The notes: generated by a model not told the origin, from the sequence alone. A stretch of DNA of 64,000 nt from Leucobacter celer subsp. astrifaciens (GCF_001273835.1 NZ_JHEI01000201.1:1-64000), one strand, 5' to 3'. Shown: positions 16,437-25,238, counted from the first letter of the stretch. Numbers and translations are program-made.

Positions 16437-17348
16437 TTATGCAACAAGCTTATGAGAAACACCTTGCATCACCGAATCGCGCGAATCGATACGCGGGATC
16501 AGTTGCACCGCGTCTCTGATCTCTTCGTCTCGAACAAGAATGTACAGCTGAGTGGTAGCCAGCGAAGCGTGCCCAAGCATCTCTTGAACGACGTGTATTG
16601 GAGTTCCGTTCGCCAAGAGCATGCAGGCGTAGAAGTGCCTGAGGCTGTGTCCGGTGATCTTAGGATCCTTGATCCCGATCTTCCGCAGCGCGTGACCGAT
16701 CTTTGTACTCGCAGATTTCATCAAGATGTGCCCACCGCCCTCGGGAAACTGTCGCGAAACATATGTTGACGGAAACCACCATCCTTCCCGCGGCATCCTC
16801 TCCGCGAGCTCCACCATCGCCTGCGGCAAACGCAGGATATGCACGAGCCCACCTTTGCGAACCGCGCGCAGAGTCTTGCCGATAGGGTCATAGTCCTCAC
16901 CCCGAATCCGCACCGCTTCGCCAACGCGAAGCCCAGTGTTCGCGAGGACCGCGATGAGATCTTTCGTGGACTGCCACACGTCCAGTTCCAGCAGAGCCAT
17001 CACATGCTCAAGGTAGATCGGGCGAGCCTGTCTTCTAGGAACTTTCACACGAGGAAGCCGAGCAGCATGGTTCTGGACCGTCATCCCCTCTTCGTGCATC
17101 CACCGCCCCCAACACTGAAGATAAGAGCGCTCGACCTGCTTAGTGCCGGCGGCCAAGGGCCGCCCCGTCCGCGCATGGTCGCGGTTGAGAAACTCGATCA
17201 TGTGTTCCAGTTGCACCTCCTGCGGCTGAACTCCGCTCATCCGGGCCAGACGCTGAAGGACTTCTGTTCGTCCACCTATCGTGCGCTCACTGAGATTTGA
17301 GGCCCTTTGAAATGCCTCAAATCGATTCACAACACCTTGCCAGCTCAA
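16437..17348 (-). CDS. tyrosine recombinase / integrase
   Basis: This 303-residue phage-type integrase has an N-terminal SAM-like core-binding domain (about residues 1-95) and a catalytic domain with R141 (NTGLRVGEAVR), the beta-hairpin lysine near 165, H234-x-x-R237 (HSLRHFY), H260 (LGHASLATTQ) and nucleophile Y269. All catalytic residues are present. It starts at TTG with AAGGAG five bases upstream. A tRNA 3' half lies 204 bases upstream of its start. That is the expected distance to an attachment site, so it probably moved this element. Confidence 0.92.
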   Translation of the reverse strand: MSWQGVVNRFEAFQRASNLSERTIGGRTEVLQRLARMSGVQPQEVQLEHMIEFLNRDHARTGRPLAAGTKQVERSYLQCWGRWMHEEGMTVQNHAARLPRVKVPRRQARPIYLEHVMALLELDVWQSTKDLIAVLANTGLRVGEAVRIRGEDYDPIGKTLRAVRKGGLVHILRLPQAMVELAERMPREGWWFPSTYVSRQFPEGGGHILMKSASTKIGHALRKIGIKDPKITGHSLRHFYACMLLANGTPIHVVQEMLGHASLATTQLYILVRDEEIRDAVQLIPRIDSRDSVMQGVSHKLVA

Positions 17349-17371
17349 TCTATCTCCTTAGAAAAGACAAA

Positions 17372-17396
17372 GGGCGAAGGGATACTCCCCTCGCCC
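17372..17396 (-). terminator. hairpin plus T-run in the integrase leader
   Basis: GGGCGAAGGG (17372-17381) pairs with 17387-17396 with one mismatch. On the minus strand it is followed by TTTGTCTTTT before the integrase ribosome site. It reads as a terminator or attenuator that would limit read-through into the integrase from outside the element. The rest of 17349-17551 is A/T-richer sequence without a gene. Confidence 0.4.
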
Positions 17397-17551
17397 ATCG
17401 CATCTTTTCTGCATCGACTCGTACACTCTCGACGACTCACCAATTAAATTGGAAATCTAGACAATTAGCTATCCAGCCCGTACGTCTTTCGCCCTAAAGT
17501 CCACAAAGGTAACTACAGCTCCGCCGTCCAGCTGAGAAGAGGCAATCGAGA

Positions 17552-17594
17552 ACTTATAATCCGCGGGTCGTGGGTTCGAGTCCCACGGGGCCTA
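17552..17594 (+). other. tRNA 3' half: attachment site / element border
   Basis: The sequence matches a tRNA from the anticodon loop to the discriminator base: acttataatccgcggg, then T-arm GTGGG-TTCGAGT-CCCAC, then GGGGCCT-A. Read with loop CTTATAA, the anticodon would be TAT (Ile, codon AUA). The bases before 17552 cannot pair to complete the anticodon stem or D-arm, so this is a half tRNA, not a gene. Integrases commonly recombine in the anticodon loop and leave such a copy at the far border. The complete tRNA should lie at the other end of the element, outside this window. Confidence 0.7.
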
Positions 17595-17651
17595 CTTCAT
17601 TTCTTCTCGTCGCGACGGGCGTCCCCCGGGGCACTCCGGAACCCGCGGCGC

Positions 17652-18086
17652 CTACTCGTCGAAGGGCGTCGGCGTGCGATCCCGATCGTAGGTGATCGAC
17701 GAGTAGCCGTGCGGAGCCGCCTGGCCATCCGGGCCGAGGTTCACGAAGACGATGCGCTCGATGGTGAGGATCGTCTTGCGGGTGATCATGTTGCGCACCA
17801 CCGCTCGCATGGTCAGCGAGGTGCGCCCGAAGTCGACGGCGACGAGCCCCATCTCGATCAGATCGCCCTGCCGCGCCGACGCCTCGAAGTCGATCTCCGA
17901 GATGAACTTCGTGACCACCCGCTGGTTGCCGAGCTGGATGATCGCGTAGATCGCGGCCTCCTCATCGATCCACCGCAGCAGACTGCCGCCGAACAGTGTG
18001 CCGTTCGCGTTGAGATCCTCGGGGCGCACCCACTTCCGGGTGTAGAAGTTGATGCCTTCACCCTGGTGTACCCGGCTGATCGTCAT
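17652..18086 (-). CDS. acyl-CoA thioesterase (hotdog fold)
   Basis: This 144-residue YciA/BACH-like thioesterase hydrolyses acyl-CoA in the cytoplasm. The family motif around NANGTLFGGSLLRWIDEEAA (about residues 26-45) contains the conserved Asn/Gly and the acidic residue on the hot-dog helix. SEIDFEASARQGDLIEMG and the strand SLTMRAVVRN follow. Length is normal for a single hotdog domain. It is the first core-type gene after the element border. Confidence 0.88.
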   Translation of the reverse strand: MTISRVHQGEGINFYTRKWVRPEDLNANGTLFGGSLLRWIDEEAAIYAIIQLGNQRVVTKFISEIDFEASARQGDLIEMGLVAVDFGRTSLTMRAVVRNMITRKTILTIERIVFVNLGPDGQAAPHGYSSITYDRDRTPTPFDE

Positions 18087-18164
18087 GCCTGCGAGCCTAG
18101 GAGCGCGATGTTACGGGAGCCGAACGGGAGTGTTTCGGGAGTCACCTCGGAGGGCGCCGGCGGG

Positions 18165-19151
18165 TCAGGCCGTGGGCCCGGCGAGCGGAGGGCGATCCCG
18201 AACCCACCGCGGGATCACGCGGATCATCAGCACCATCAGCAGCAGCTCCACGAGCGTCTGAGCGACCACGGCGAGCGGGGCGAGGTCGAAGGCCGCCGGC
18301 AGAGCGAGCACGAGCGGCAGCACCACCAGCGAGTTGCGGGTCACTCCGCTGAACACCACCGCCCGCCGACCCGGCGTATCGAGACCGCCGAAGCGCGCGG
18401 CCACGGCTCCGAGCGGCACCATGATCGCGGCGAAGAGCACGTAGACGGGGATCGCCAGCAGCAGCGAGCCGAGCCTCGCGCCCACGCCCGCGATCTGCGA
18501 TGCGACGACCAGCACGAGCGTGAGCATCATGAGCGGCACCATCGCCGCGATCACGACGCCCTGCACGGTCGTGCCGATCCTCGACCGAGACGCGAGCCAC
18601 TGCGTCACCGCAGCAGCAACGAGCGGCAGCACGATGAGCAGCAGGAACGCGTCGACGAACGGCGCCAGGTCGATCTCGGAGACGAGGCCGCCTCCCGCGA
18701 ACCAGTGCAGCAGCACCGGCAGCAGCAGCATCTGCCCGAGCATCAGCAGCGGGGCCGCGGCGAGCAGACGATCCCGCGCTCCCCCGGCGATACCGGTGAA
18801 CACGATCACGTAGTCCACGCACGGCGTCAGCAGCACGAACAGCACTCCGATCAGCAGCGCCCGATCGTGCGCGACAATCCTCGACAGCGCGAACACGACC
18901 ACGGGCACGATCCCGAAATTGACGGCGAACACCGTCAGCAGGAACCGCCCGTCGCGCAGCGCGGCGCCGATCCTGCCGAATGGTACGCCGAGGAAGGTGG
19001 CGTAGAGCAGCAGTCCCAGCACCGGGGTGACCGCGGCCTCCGCCGGCGAGGCCACCGCGGGCGCCCCCAGACCGACCGCGGCCCCCACCCCCAGGGCGAC
19101 GAGATAGAGCGCGACCTGGTGCCGCTCCCACCACTCCGCCCATACCCGCAT
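18165..19151 (-). CDS. ACR3/bile-acid:sodium symporter-type transporter
   Basis: This 328-residue membrane protein has about ten hydrophobic segments. It carries the ACR3-like motif LLTPCVDYVIVF near residues 107-118, whose cysteine corresponds to the conserved metalloid-binding residue of arsenite exporters. SGVTRNSLVVLPLVLALP is also typical. Arsenite or another small anion is the likely substrate, but no ArsR or ArsC gene is nearby, so this is not certain. Confidence 0.75.
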   Translation of the reverse strand: MRVWAEWWERHQVALYLVALGVGAAVGLGAPAVASPAEAAVTPVLGLLLYATFLGVPFGRIGAALRDGRFLLTVFAVNFGIVPVVVFALSRIVAHDRALLIGVLFVLLTPCVDYVIVFTGIAGGARDRLLAAAPLLMLGQMLLLPVLLHWFAGGGLVSEIDLAPFVDAFLLLIVLPLVAAAVTQWLASRSRIGTTVQGVVIAAMVPLMMLTLVLVVASQIAGVGARLGSLLLAIPVYVLFAAIMVPLGAVAARFGGLDTPGRRAVVFSGVTRNSLVVLPLVLALPAAFDLAPLAVVAQTLVELLLMVLMIRVIPRWVRDRPPLAGPTA

Positions 19152-19265
19152 GGAGACATCCTCCCAGACCGGATCGTGTGCGCTGCGCGGGAGGCGCCCC
19201 GCTCAGTGAACACGCGGTGGACGCGGAGCGGGGCTCGCGGGGCGGTAGACGCCGGGCGCCCGCAC

Positions 19266-19901
19266 TCAGTGGACGAAGAGCAGCAGCACCGCCACCGCGA
19301 CGAACAGGATCCCGAACACCGTGTTCAAGATCCGCTGCCCGCGCACGGTCGCGACGTAGCGCCGGAACGGCTTGGCCGCCGCTGCGAAGAAGAACCACAT
19401 CACCAGCACGTCGATTCCCACGACCGTGCACATGAGCACGAGGTACTGCGGCACCAGCGGCGCATCGGCGCGGATGAACTGAGGGATGAACGCGAGGAAG
19501 AACACGATCGCCTTGGGGTTGAGCAGATTCACCCAGAATCCGCGGCGCAGCAGCGACCAGGCGCTCTCGCCGATCGGGGCGTCGCCCTCCTCGGGGATCG
19601 ACCCCTCCCGCGGCTTCGCGAGGATCAGGCGTGCCCCCAGGTACACGAGATAGGCGGCGCCGAGATACCGGATGGCGTTGAACACGATCGGTGTGCTCGA
19701 CACGAGCACACCGACGCCCGCGGCGACGATCAGGATGTGCAGGACCAGTGCCAACTGCTGACCCAGCACGCCCCAGAAGGACCGACGCCATCCCACCGTC
19801 AGCGCGTTGGACATCGTGTTGATGGCTCCCGCACCCGGGGTTAGGCTGATCACGACGGATGCGGTGAGCAGGGAGAACCAGATAGCGGGATTCACGAGCA
19901 C
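19266..19901 (-). CDS. LysE/RhtB-family amino acid exporter
   Basis: This roughly 210-residue protein has six hydrophobic helices and the family hallmarks SLTPGAGAINTMSNAL near the N-terminus and FWVNLLNPKAIVFFLAFIPQ in the middle. These exporters remove amino acids such as homoserine or threonine from the cytoplasm. The start is GTG at 19901 or, two codons later, GTG at 19895; both give the same protein core. The 113 bases between this gene and the transporter at 19151 show only GC-rich dyads. Confidence 0.88.
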   Translation of the reverse strand: MLVNPAIWFSLLTASVVISLTPGAGAINTMSNALTVGWRRSFWGVLGQQLALVLHILIVAAGVGVLVSSTPIVFNAIRYLGAAYLVYLGARLILAKPREGSIPEEGDAPIGESAWSLLRRGFWVNLLNPKAIVFFLAFIPQFIRADAPLVPQYLVLMCTVVGIDVLVMWFFFAAAAKPFRRYVATVRGQRILNTVFGILFVAVAVLLLFVH

Positions 19902-20104
19902 AGTGTAGTGCGCGAGCAGCCGTCGGCATGAATCAGCTCGCCGAACCCCGGTTGCACGAGATGAGCGGTGGGCCGAGAGAACTTTTTTACGAGAGGCACG
20001 GCACTTTTCGCCCGCTACGCACTCTCTACGGGATAAGGGGTTCCATTGGGACGCGCATGCAGAGATGCTGCGCCTGTGGTCGCGGGTGAGGATTGGGGAA
20101 CGTC

Positions 20105-22072
20105 ATGAGCCTTGCGTACGAGCATCTTGCGCAGAAGGACCTGAGCGACGCCGAACTGCTGGACAAGCTGCGCGACGGTGATCAGACGGCGTACGTCGCG
20201 CTGTGGACCCGGCATATCTCGGCGGCCCTGCGCGTCGCGCGCCGTCTGTATCCCTCGCGTGCCGAGGATCTCGCCTCCGAGTCCTTCCTCGCGGTGTATC
20301 AGCAGGTCACGGTGGCCGGGAACGGCCCTCGCTCCGCCTTCCGGGCGTACCTCTTCACCACGATGCGCAACACGGCGGTCCGGTGGGCGAAGGAGAGCGA
20401 CAACTACGACACGGTGGCCGAGATCGAGCGCATCGACCCGCGCGACGGTCTCAGCGTGCTCGAGGAGGACGCCGCCTCGGCCGAGCTCCTGGCGGCGTTC
20501 CAGGCCCTGCCCGAACGCTGGCAGCGGGCCCTGTGGCTCTCCGAGGTGGAGAACGTCGCCCGCCCGCAGATCGCCGAGGAGTTCGGCATCCGGCCCAACG
20601 CGGTGTCGCAGCTGCTGGCCCGGGCCCGGGCAGGGTTGAGCTACCAGTGGCTGGCGCAGCAGGTGCCCGCCGCGCTCCGGGACGACCCGGGGCACGTCGC
20701 ACGACTGCTGCCGAAGTACCTCACTGATCTCGACGCCGCCTCCGCCGATGTCGAGGCGCATCTGCAGGACTGCGCCGTCTGCTCCGAGCTGCACACCGAG
20801 CTGCGGGGTTCGGCGGCCCGGATGCGCAAGACGACGCTCTCGGTCGCCGGCTTCACCGCGCTCGGCGTCGCGCTGCCGTCGGCGTCACCGCTCTCCGCGG
20901 GGCTAGCCGCCGGAGCTGCGGCAGTGGCCATCGGCGCGGCGACCGGAGCCGGCGCGGCGGGCGGAACCCTCGGAGTCGGCGTGGGCGTCGGCGCGCTGAT
21001 CACCAGCGGCCTGCTCGCGTTGACGCTGCTCGTGGCGCCCGGCGGCGCGGGGCGCAGCACGGATCAGAACGCCGCGGGCTCGTCGTCGCAGAGCGCAGCG
21101 GATGAGAGACAGTCCGTATTCGTCACGGACGAGGATGAGGACCGCCGGCCTCAGCGTCCCGGAGCCGACGACGATCGCGCGTCCGACGATTCCCGCGGCG
21201 ACCAAGGGGTCGGCCACGGAGACGACAACGGAGATGACGGAACCGGCACGGGCGATGGCTCGAGAGACGATGGCGGTCAGGATCGCGGGAACGACAAGAA
21301 GCGGCCGGACACCGGGCGCGGGAACGACGATGAGACGATCGAGGACGTCGATTTCGGCGGCGATACGACCCCCGACGAACGCGAGCCCCGGGATCGGCCC
21401 AGGCCCGAACCCGACGACGTCCCGGGCCCATCCACCGATCCCGGGGCGCCGCTGACGGTGAGCGTCGGCTCGCCGCCCAGTACGGACTATTTCGCCCCGA
21501 CGCTGCGCGGCAGCACGAGTCCAAGCGCGCGGGTGCTGCTGCAGCTCGAGGGGGTCCCCGGCTCCGGCTTCCCGGACTCTCAGCAGGTCTTCGCCACGAC
21601 CGCGGCCGCGGACGGGGCCTGGAGCTTCGATATGAGCCTGCTCGAACGCGAGAGCGCGGGCACCTACGCGTATCGTCTGTGGGCGGCCGACGGTACCAGC
21701 ACCTCGCAGCTGACGACCGGCAGCTTCACCCTGCTCCCCGTCGCCGTGGCGGGTTTCGAGGACAACCCCGAGATGATGCTGGTGGAGGCCAGCAGCACCG
21801 GCGTCGTCGTGGCGATACTCGGACCGGCCAACGGTTCGGTCTGCATCGATCTGTGGACCGGGCAGACCGTCGTTGTTCCCCTCGACGCGCAGGGCAGCGC
21901 CGTGCGGCGGGTGCGGATGCTCACCGGCGGCTTCTACGTCTTCAGCTTCAGGCCGTGCAGCGGGGTGGTCCGCGGCGCGAGCACCGAGGCGTTCGCGTAC
22001 GTGGATGACCCGGACGAGATCTTCGGGCCCTGGGGTCCCGAGGATCCGGTCTTCGAGGTCGCCGAGGTGTGA
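20105..22072 (+). CDS. ECF sigma factor fused to zinc-finger, membrane and extracellular domains
   Basis: This 655-residue fusion starts with sigma region 2 at about 20-90 (YPSRAEDLASESFLAVYQQV) and region 4 at about 130-180 (ARPQIAEEFGIRPNAVSQLL). A zinc-finger anti-sigma motif follows: AHLQDCAVCSEL (HxxxCxxC) near 225. Next comes a long hydrophobic Ala/Gly stretch with at least two potential helices (about 250-320), an Asp/Gly/Arg-rich low-complexity linker (about 330-460) and an Ig-like tail. Sigma and anti-sigma functions appear to be in one chain. A cleavage event would be needed to free the sigma part. I start at ATG 20105, which has GGGGAA upstream; a TTG at 20093 is possible. Confidence 0.85.
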   Translation: MSLAYEHLAQKDLSDAELLDKLRDGDQTAYVALWTRHISAALRVARRLYPSRAEDLASESFLAVYQQVTVAGNGPRSAFRAYLFTTMRNTAVRWAKESDNYDTVAEIERIDPRDGLSVLEEDAASAELLAAFQALPERWQRALWLSEVENVARPQIAEEFGIRPNAVSQLLARARAGLSYQWLAQQVPAALRDDPGHVARLLPKYLTDLDAASADVEAHLQDCAVCSELHTELRGSAARMRKTTLSVAGFTALGVALPSASPLSAGLAAGAAAVAIGAATGAGAAGGTLGVGVGVGALITSGLLALTLLVAPGGAGRSTDQNAAGSSSQSAADERQSVFVTDEDEDRRPQRPGADDDRASDDSRGDQGVGHGDDNGDDGTGTGDGSRDDGGQDRGNDKKRPDTGRGNDDETIEDVDFGGDTTPDEREPRDRPRPEPDDVPGPSTDPGAPLTVSVGSPPSTDYFAPTLRGSTSPSARVLLQLEGVPGSGFPDSQQVFATTAAADGAWSFDMSLLERESAGTYAYRLWAADGTSTSQLTTGSFTLLPVAVAGFEDNPEMMLVEASSTGVVVAILGPANGSVCIDLWTGQTVVVPLDAQGSAVRRVRMLTGGFYVFSFRPCSGVVRGASTEAFAYVDDPDEIFGPWGPEDPVFEVAEV

Positions 22073-22135
22073 ACGCGGTGCTGCCCACCTGATTTCGTGT
22101 CGCGGTCCTCATACTGCTAGAGTGGATCGCTGTCA

Positions 22136-22211
22136 GGGTCTGTGGCGCAGTTGGTAGCGCGTCTCGTTCGCAATGAGAAGGTCAGGGGTTCGATTCCCCT
22201 CAGATCCACCA
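22136..22211 (+). tRNA. tRNA-Ala (CGC)
   Basis: The cloverleaf is acceptor GGGTCTG/CAGATCC (one G-T pair), D-arm GCGC/GCGC, anticodon arm TCTCG-TTCGCAA-TGAGA with anticodon CGC, and T-arm AGGGG-TTCGATT-CCCCT. CCA is encoded at 22209-22211. A TAGAGT -10 box at 22118-22123 lies 12 bases upstream. Confidence 0.95.
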
Positions 22212-22213
22212 CC

Positions 22214-22240
22214 GAGAACCCCCGCATCGCGGGGGTTCTC
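22214..22240 (+). terminator. 12-bp perfect terminator hairpin after tRNA-Ala
   Basis: GAGAACCCCCGC (22214-22225) pairs perfectly with 22229-22240 around ATC, immediately after the tRNA. The 178 bases from here to 22418 hold no gene. Confidence 0.8.
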
Positions 22241-22418
22241 CTGTGTTCAGGGTTGTGCAGCCCGCACAGGGGTGCTCGGAGCTACCGGTCGGAAATAGAA
22301 GGCCCATTGCCTGCACTATCAGATCGATTCTGCAGCTGATGCGCCCCGAAATCGGACTTCGTGCGGCGTTCCCGGGTGAGGGCGGCTCGGGCGGGCGTCG
22401 GAGCGCGCGGACTGCTAC

Positions 22419-23522
22419 CTAGCTCGCGCTGCGGCGGCGGCGCAGCACGGCGTCGAGATCGGGCATCCCGGCGCTGGTATCGCCGATCACGCCCATCCTG
22501 CGCAGCCGCTCCTGCGCAGCCCGCTGCTGGGCGCTCATCGACGGGGCGGGCGCCCTGCGCGGCACAGCGCCCACGCTCGGGACGCCGGCGTTCGTGGCAT
22601 CCTCGCTCGGCGCCGAAGCCGCGGTCGCGGCGGTGCCGCTCTGCTGCGCGGTGCCGCTCTGTTGATCGGTGGAACGCTGCGCTGCGGCGGGAGCCCCTGC
22701 CGGGCGCTGGGCGCCGCGATCCCGAGCCGCCTGCTCGCGCGCCTCGCGCAGCAGCATCGAATCGGGCTGGTTCTCACGCGCGGCGGGGCGCTCGGCGCGG
22801 CTCCGGGCCAGAGCCCGTGCGCGCTCGATCCGCGCAGCGGCCGCCTGCTGCGCAGCCGCGTGCGCCGCCGCAGCCTGGCCGGCGTCCTCGGTCGCGGCGG
22901 CCGGCTGCTCGACCTCGGATACGAACTCGGCCGGCGCCGCCTGCTCAGCGGGAATCGACTCGACCCGCACGCGACCGGGTGCCATCAGCACGAGCGCGCC
23001 CAGCGATGCGAAGAAGACCAGCCCGCACCACACCAGGATCGCGAAGCCACTCCCGGCGACGGCGAACCCGATCCCGACGAGTGCGCCGATCAGGCCGACC
23101 AGCGCGCCCAGCGCCGCCAGCGCGCGGAATCGGCGCACCGCGGGGCGTCGCAGTCGCGCCGAGCGCTGCACCGCGGCCTCCTTGCGCTGCATCCGCTGCG
23201 CGTGGATCTCGGCCCGCAGCTGCACAGCGCGCGCTTCGGCCAGCTCGGCCTCCTGCTCAGCCGCCTGCCGCTTCTGCGCGGTGCGCAGCATCTTCTCGTG
23301 GGCGAGAGCCTGGCGGGCGCTGGCCTCGATGCGCAGCTCCTGCGGCACCTCCGCGGTCTCGGCGAGCACCCGCAGCGTGCGCTGCAGGCGAGCCGCGTTG
23401 CGCTCGGCAGCCCGGAACTCCCGGCGGCGGATCCACGCCGGCACCAGCACCGCCGCCCACAGCAGCGCCGCGACCACGAAGATCACGCCCCCACCCAGTA
23501 CGCCGCCCGTCATGGGGTTCAC
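22419..23522 (-). CDS. Ala-rich membrane protein with coiled-coil
   Basis: This 367-residue protein has an N-terminal membrane helix (VLGGGVIFVVAALLWAAVLV), an Ala/Glu/Arg-rich, probably coiled-coil segment (about 35-125), two further membrane helices (about 133-180, RALAALGALVGLIGALVGIG and FAILVWCGLVFFASLGALVL) and a long Ala/Gln-rich tail. The tail ends in a short conserved-looking block (RRMGVIGDTSAGMPDLDAVL). Proteins of this layout recur next to galU and cyclo-ligase genes in Microbacteriaceae, but I know no function. It starts at GTG 23522, or ATG 23513. Confidence 0.7.
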   Translation of the reverse strand: MNPMTGGVLGGGVIFVVAALLWAAVLVPAWIRRREFRAAERNAARLQRTLRVLAETAEVPQELRIEASARQALAHEKMLRTAQKRQAAEQEAELAEARAVQLRAEIHAQRMQRKEAAVQRSARLRRPAVRRFRALAALGALVGLIGALVGIGFAVAGSGFAILVWCGLVFFASLGALVLMAPGRVRVESIPAEQAAPAEFVSEVEQPAAATEDAGQAAAAHAAAQQAAAARIERARALARSRAERPAARENQPDSMLLREAREQAARDRGAQRPAGAPAAAQRSTDQQSGTAQQSGTAATAASAPSEDATNAGVPSVGAVPRRAPAPSMSAQQRAAQERLRRMGVIGDTSAGMPDLDAVLRRRRSAS

Positions 23523-23600
23523 TGTACGACGTTCGCGGGGCGGTCGCCTCCCGGCGCGCCGCGATCCTCATCGAGCGGGCAGAAATCGGACGAGGAGCGG

Positions 23601-24206
23601 CTACGGCAGCCGGCTCAGCATCCCGCCCGCCGCCTCGTCCCGGGTCACCACGTAGCACTCGTGGTCGCGCCAGGCTCCATCGATGTGGATATAGGCGTCA
23701 CGGCGCCCCTCGTATCGCAGCCGCAGCTTCTCGACGACCCGTAGCGACGCCGTGTTCTCGGGCCGGATGCAGACCTCGACCCGGTGCAGCCGCAGCTCGT
23801 CGAACAGGTAGTCGATGGCCAGCGCCACAGCCGTCGGGGCGATGCCCCGCCCCGCGACGTGCTCGGAGACCCAGTAGCCGATCTGAGCCGACTGCAGCGC
23901 GCCTCCGCTCAGCTCCGAGATGCTCAACTGCCCCACGACCTCGCCGTCGTCGAGCACCACGAACGGCACTCCGCTGCCGATGCGGAGCTGTCGCCGCAGC
24001 AGTTTCACCGTCGGCCGCATCGACACCGAGCCCGGTTCGATCCCCCGCCCCGACGGGTGCGTGGCCTCCCAGCGTCGGAGCCAGTTGCGGTTGCGCTGGA
24101 GCAGGCTGCGGAGGGGTTCGGCGTCGCGGCGCTGGATGATGCGGAGGGAGACCCGTCCGTGCTGCAGCGGGGCGGGCTCCTCGATCGGGCGGCCGAGCGG
24201 CGCCAC
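23601..24206 (-). CDS. GNAT acetyltransferase (RimJ/RimL-like)
   Basis: This 201-residue N-acetyltransferase shows the acetyl-CoA loop as IGYWVSEHVAGRGIAPTAVA (near residues 111-130), followed by the RimJ-type segment LHRVEVCIRPENTASLRVVE. Members acetylate protein N-termini, often ribosomal proteins. It is three bases downstream of galU on the same strand, so the two are co-transcribed. Confidence 0.88.
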   Translation of the reverse strand: MAPLGRPIEEPAPLQHGRVSLRIIQRRDAEPLRSLLQRNRNWLRRWEATHPSGRGIEPGSVSMRPTVKLLRRQLRIGSGVPFVVLDDGEVVGQLSISELSGGALQSAQIGYWVSEHVAGRGIAPTAVALAIDYLFDELRLHRVEVCIRPENTASLRVVEKLRLRYEGRRDAYIHIDGAWRDHECYVVTRDEAAGGMLSRLP

Positions 24207-24209
24207 GTG

Positions 24210-25136
24210 TCAGCCGTTCGTGTCGTGGGCGCGGAGGCGGTCGGCGAAGTCGATGATCCAGGAACGGATCTCGTCTCCGAGCTCGTCGTGATCGACGCCC
24301 AGGAGCACGTTCGCCTTGATCCAGTCGGCACGGTCGCCGGTGTCGTAGCGGCGGCCCCGGAACACGACCCCGTAGACGGGCCCGTCGCCCTTGCCCTCGG
24401 CGAGATGGTTCAGGGCGTCCGTGAGCTGGATCTCGCCCCCGCGTCCCGGGGGCAGCTCGTCGAGGATGTCGAAGATCTCCGGGCGCAGCACGTACCGGCC
24501 GATCACGGCGAGGTTCGACGGCGCCTCCTCGGCGGACGGCTTCTCCACCAGCCCCGTCACCCGCACCACGTCCGGATCGTCGGTCGCCTCGACCGCCGCG
24601 CACCCGTACAGGTGGATCGATTCCCGCGGCACCTCCATCAGGGCGATCACGGTCGCCTGGCGGGTGTCGTGCTCGGCGATCATGCGCTCCAGCAGCGGAT
24701 CCCGCGCATCGATCAGATCGTCGCCCAGCAGCACCGCGAACGACGCGTCACCCACGTGCTTGCGCGCGCATCCGACCGCGTGCCCGAGGCCGAGCGGCTG
24801 CCCCTGCCTGAGCAGGTGCACATCGGCCAGCTCGTTGGGCTCGTGCACCTTGCTCAGCTTGTCCGCGTCGCCCTTGCGCTCGAGCGCATGCTCCAACTCG
24901 GGCACGCTGTCGAAGTGGTTGGAGATGTTCGTCTTGTTGCGGCCGGTGATGATCAGCACATCATCCAGTCCCGCCGCGGCGGCCTCTTCCACGACGTACT
25001 GGATCGCGGGCTTGTCCACGATCGGGAGCATCTCCTTGGGCATCGCCTTCGTCGCCGGCAGGAACCGGGTCCCCAGCCCCGCAGCCGGCACAACCGCCTT
25101 CGTCACCGAACTCCGCGAACCCTGTGCATCAGTCAT
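24210..25136 (-). CDS. galU: UTP-glucose-1-phosphate uridylyltransferase
   Basis: This 308-residue nucleotidyltransferase makes UDP-glucose from UTP and glucose-1-phosphate for cell-wall and glycolipid synthesis. The N-terminal motif PAAGLGTRFLPATKAMPKEM is diagnostic. VLLGDDLID carries the metal-binding aspartates, and LVEKPSAEEAPSNLAVIGRY is the sugar-binding block. The start at 25136 gives the family's normal length; the frame stays open further upstream only as antisense of the cyclo-ligase gene. It is divergent from that gene. Confidence 0.95.
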   Translation of the reverse strand: MTDAQGSRSSVTKAVVPAAGLGTRFLPATKAMPKEMLPIVDKPAIQYVVEEAAAAGLDDVLIITGRNKTNISNHFDSVPELEHALERKGDADKLSKVHEPNELADVHLLRQGQPLGLGHAVGCARKHVGDASFAVLLGDDLIDARDPLLERMIAEHDTRQATVIALMEVPRESIHLYGCAAVEATDDPDVVRVTGLVEKPSAEEAPSNLAVIGRYVLRPEIFDILDELPPGRGGEIQLTDALNHLAEGKGDGPVYGVVFRGRRYDTGDRADWIKANVLLGVDHDELGDEIRSWIIDFADRLRAHDTNG

Positions 25137-25238
25137 GAAAGCCAGCCTAACCCCCGCCCCCGACAGCACCCAAGTCGGGTGCTGCCCCTTGTGCACTGCA
25201 CGGCGCCTGTGCTCGTGCCCGGCCGTATGCTGGCCTGC

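Noticed and set aside
18165..19151. Full arsenic resistance operon
   Set aside because: Only the ACR3-like carrier is present. No arsR or arsC, so the substrate remains open.
17709..19844. 711-codon plus-strand frame over three minus-strand transport and thioesterase genes
   Set aside because: Arg/His/Asp-rich nonsense composition; the minus-strand genes are well supported.
22361..24139. 592-codon plus-strand frame over the membrane protein and GNAT genes
   Set aside because: Arg/Ala/Pro-only composition without start signal; the opposite strand has recognisable proteins.
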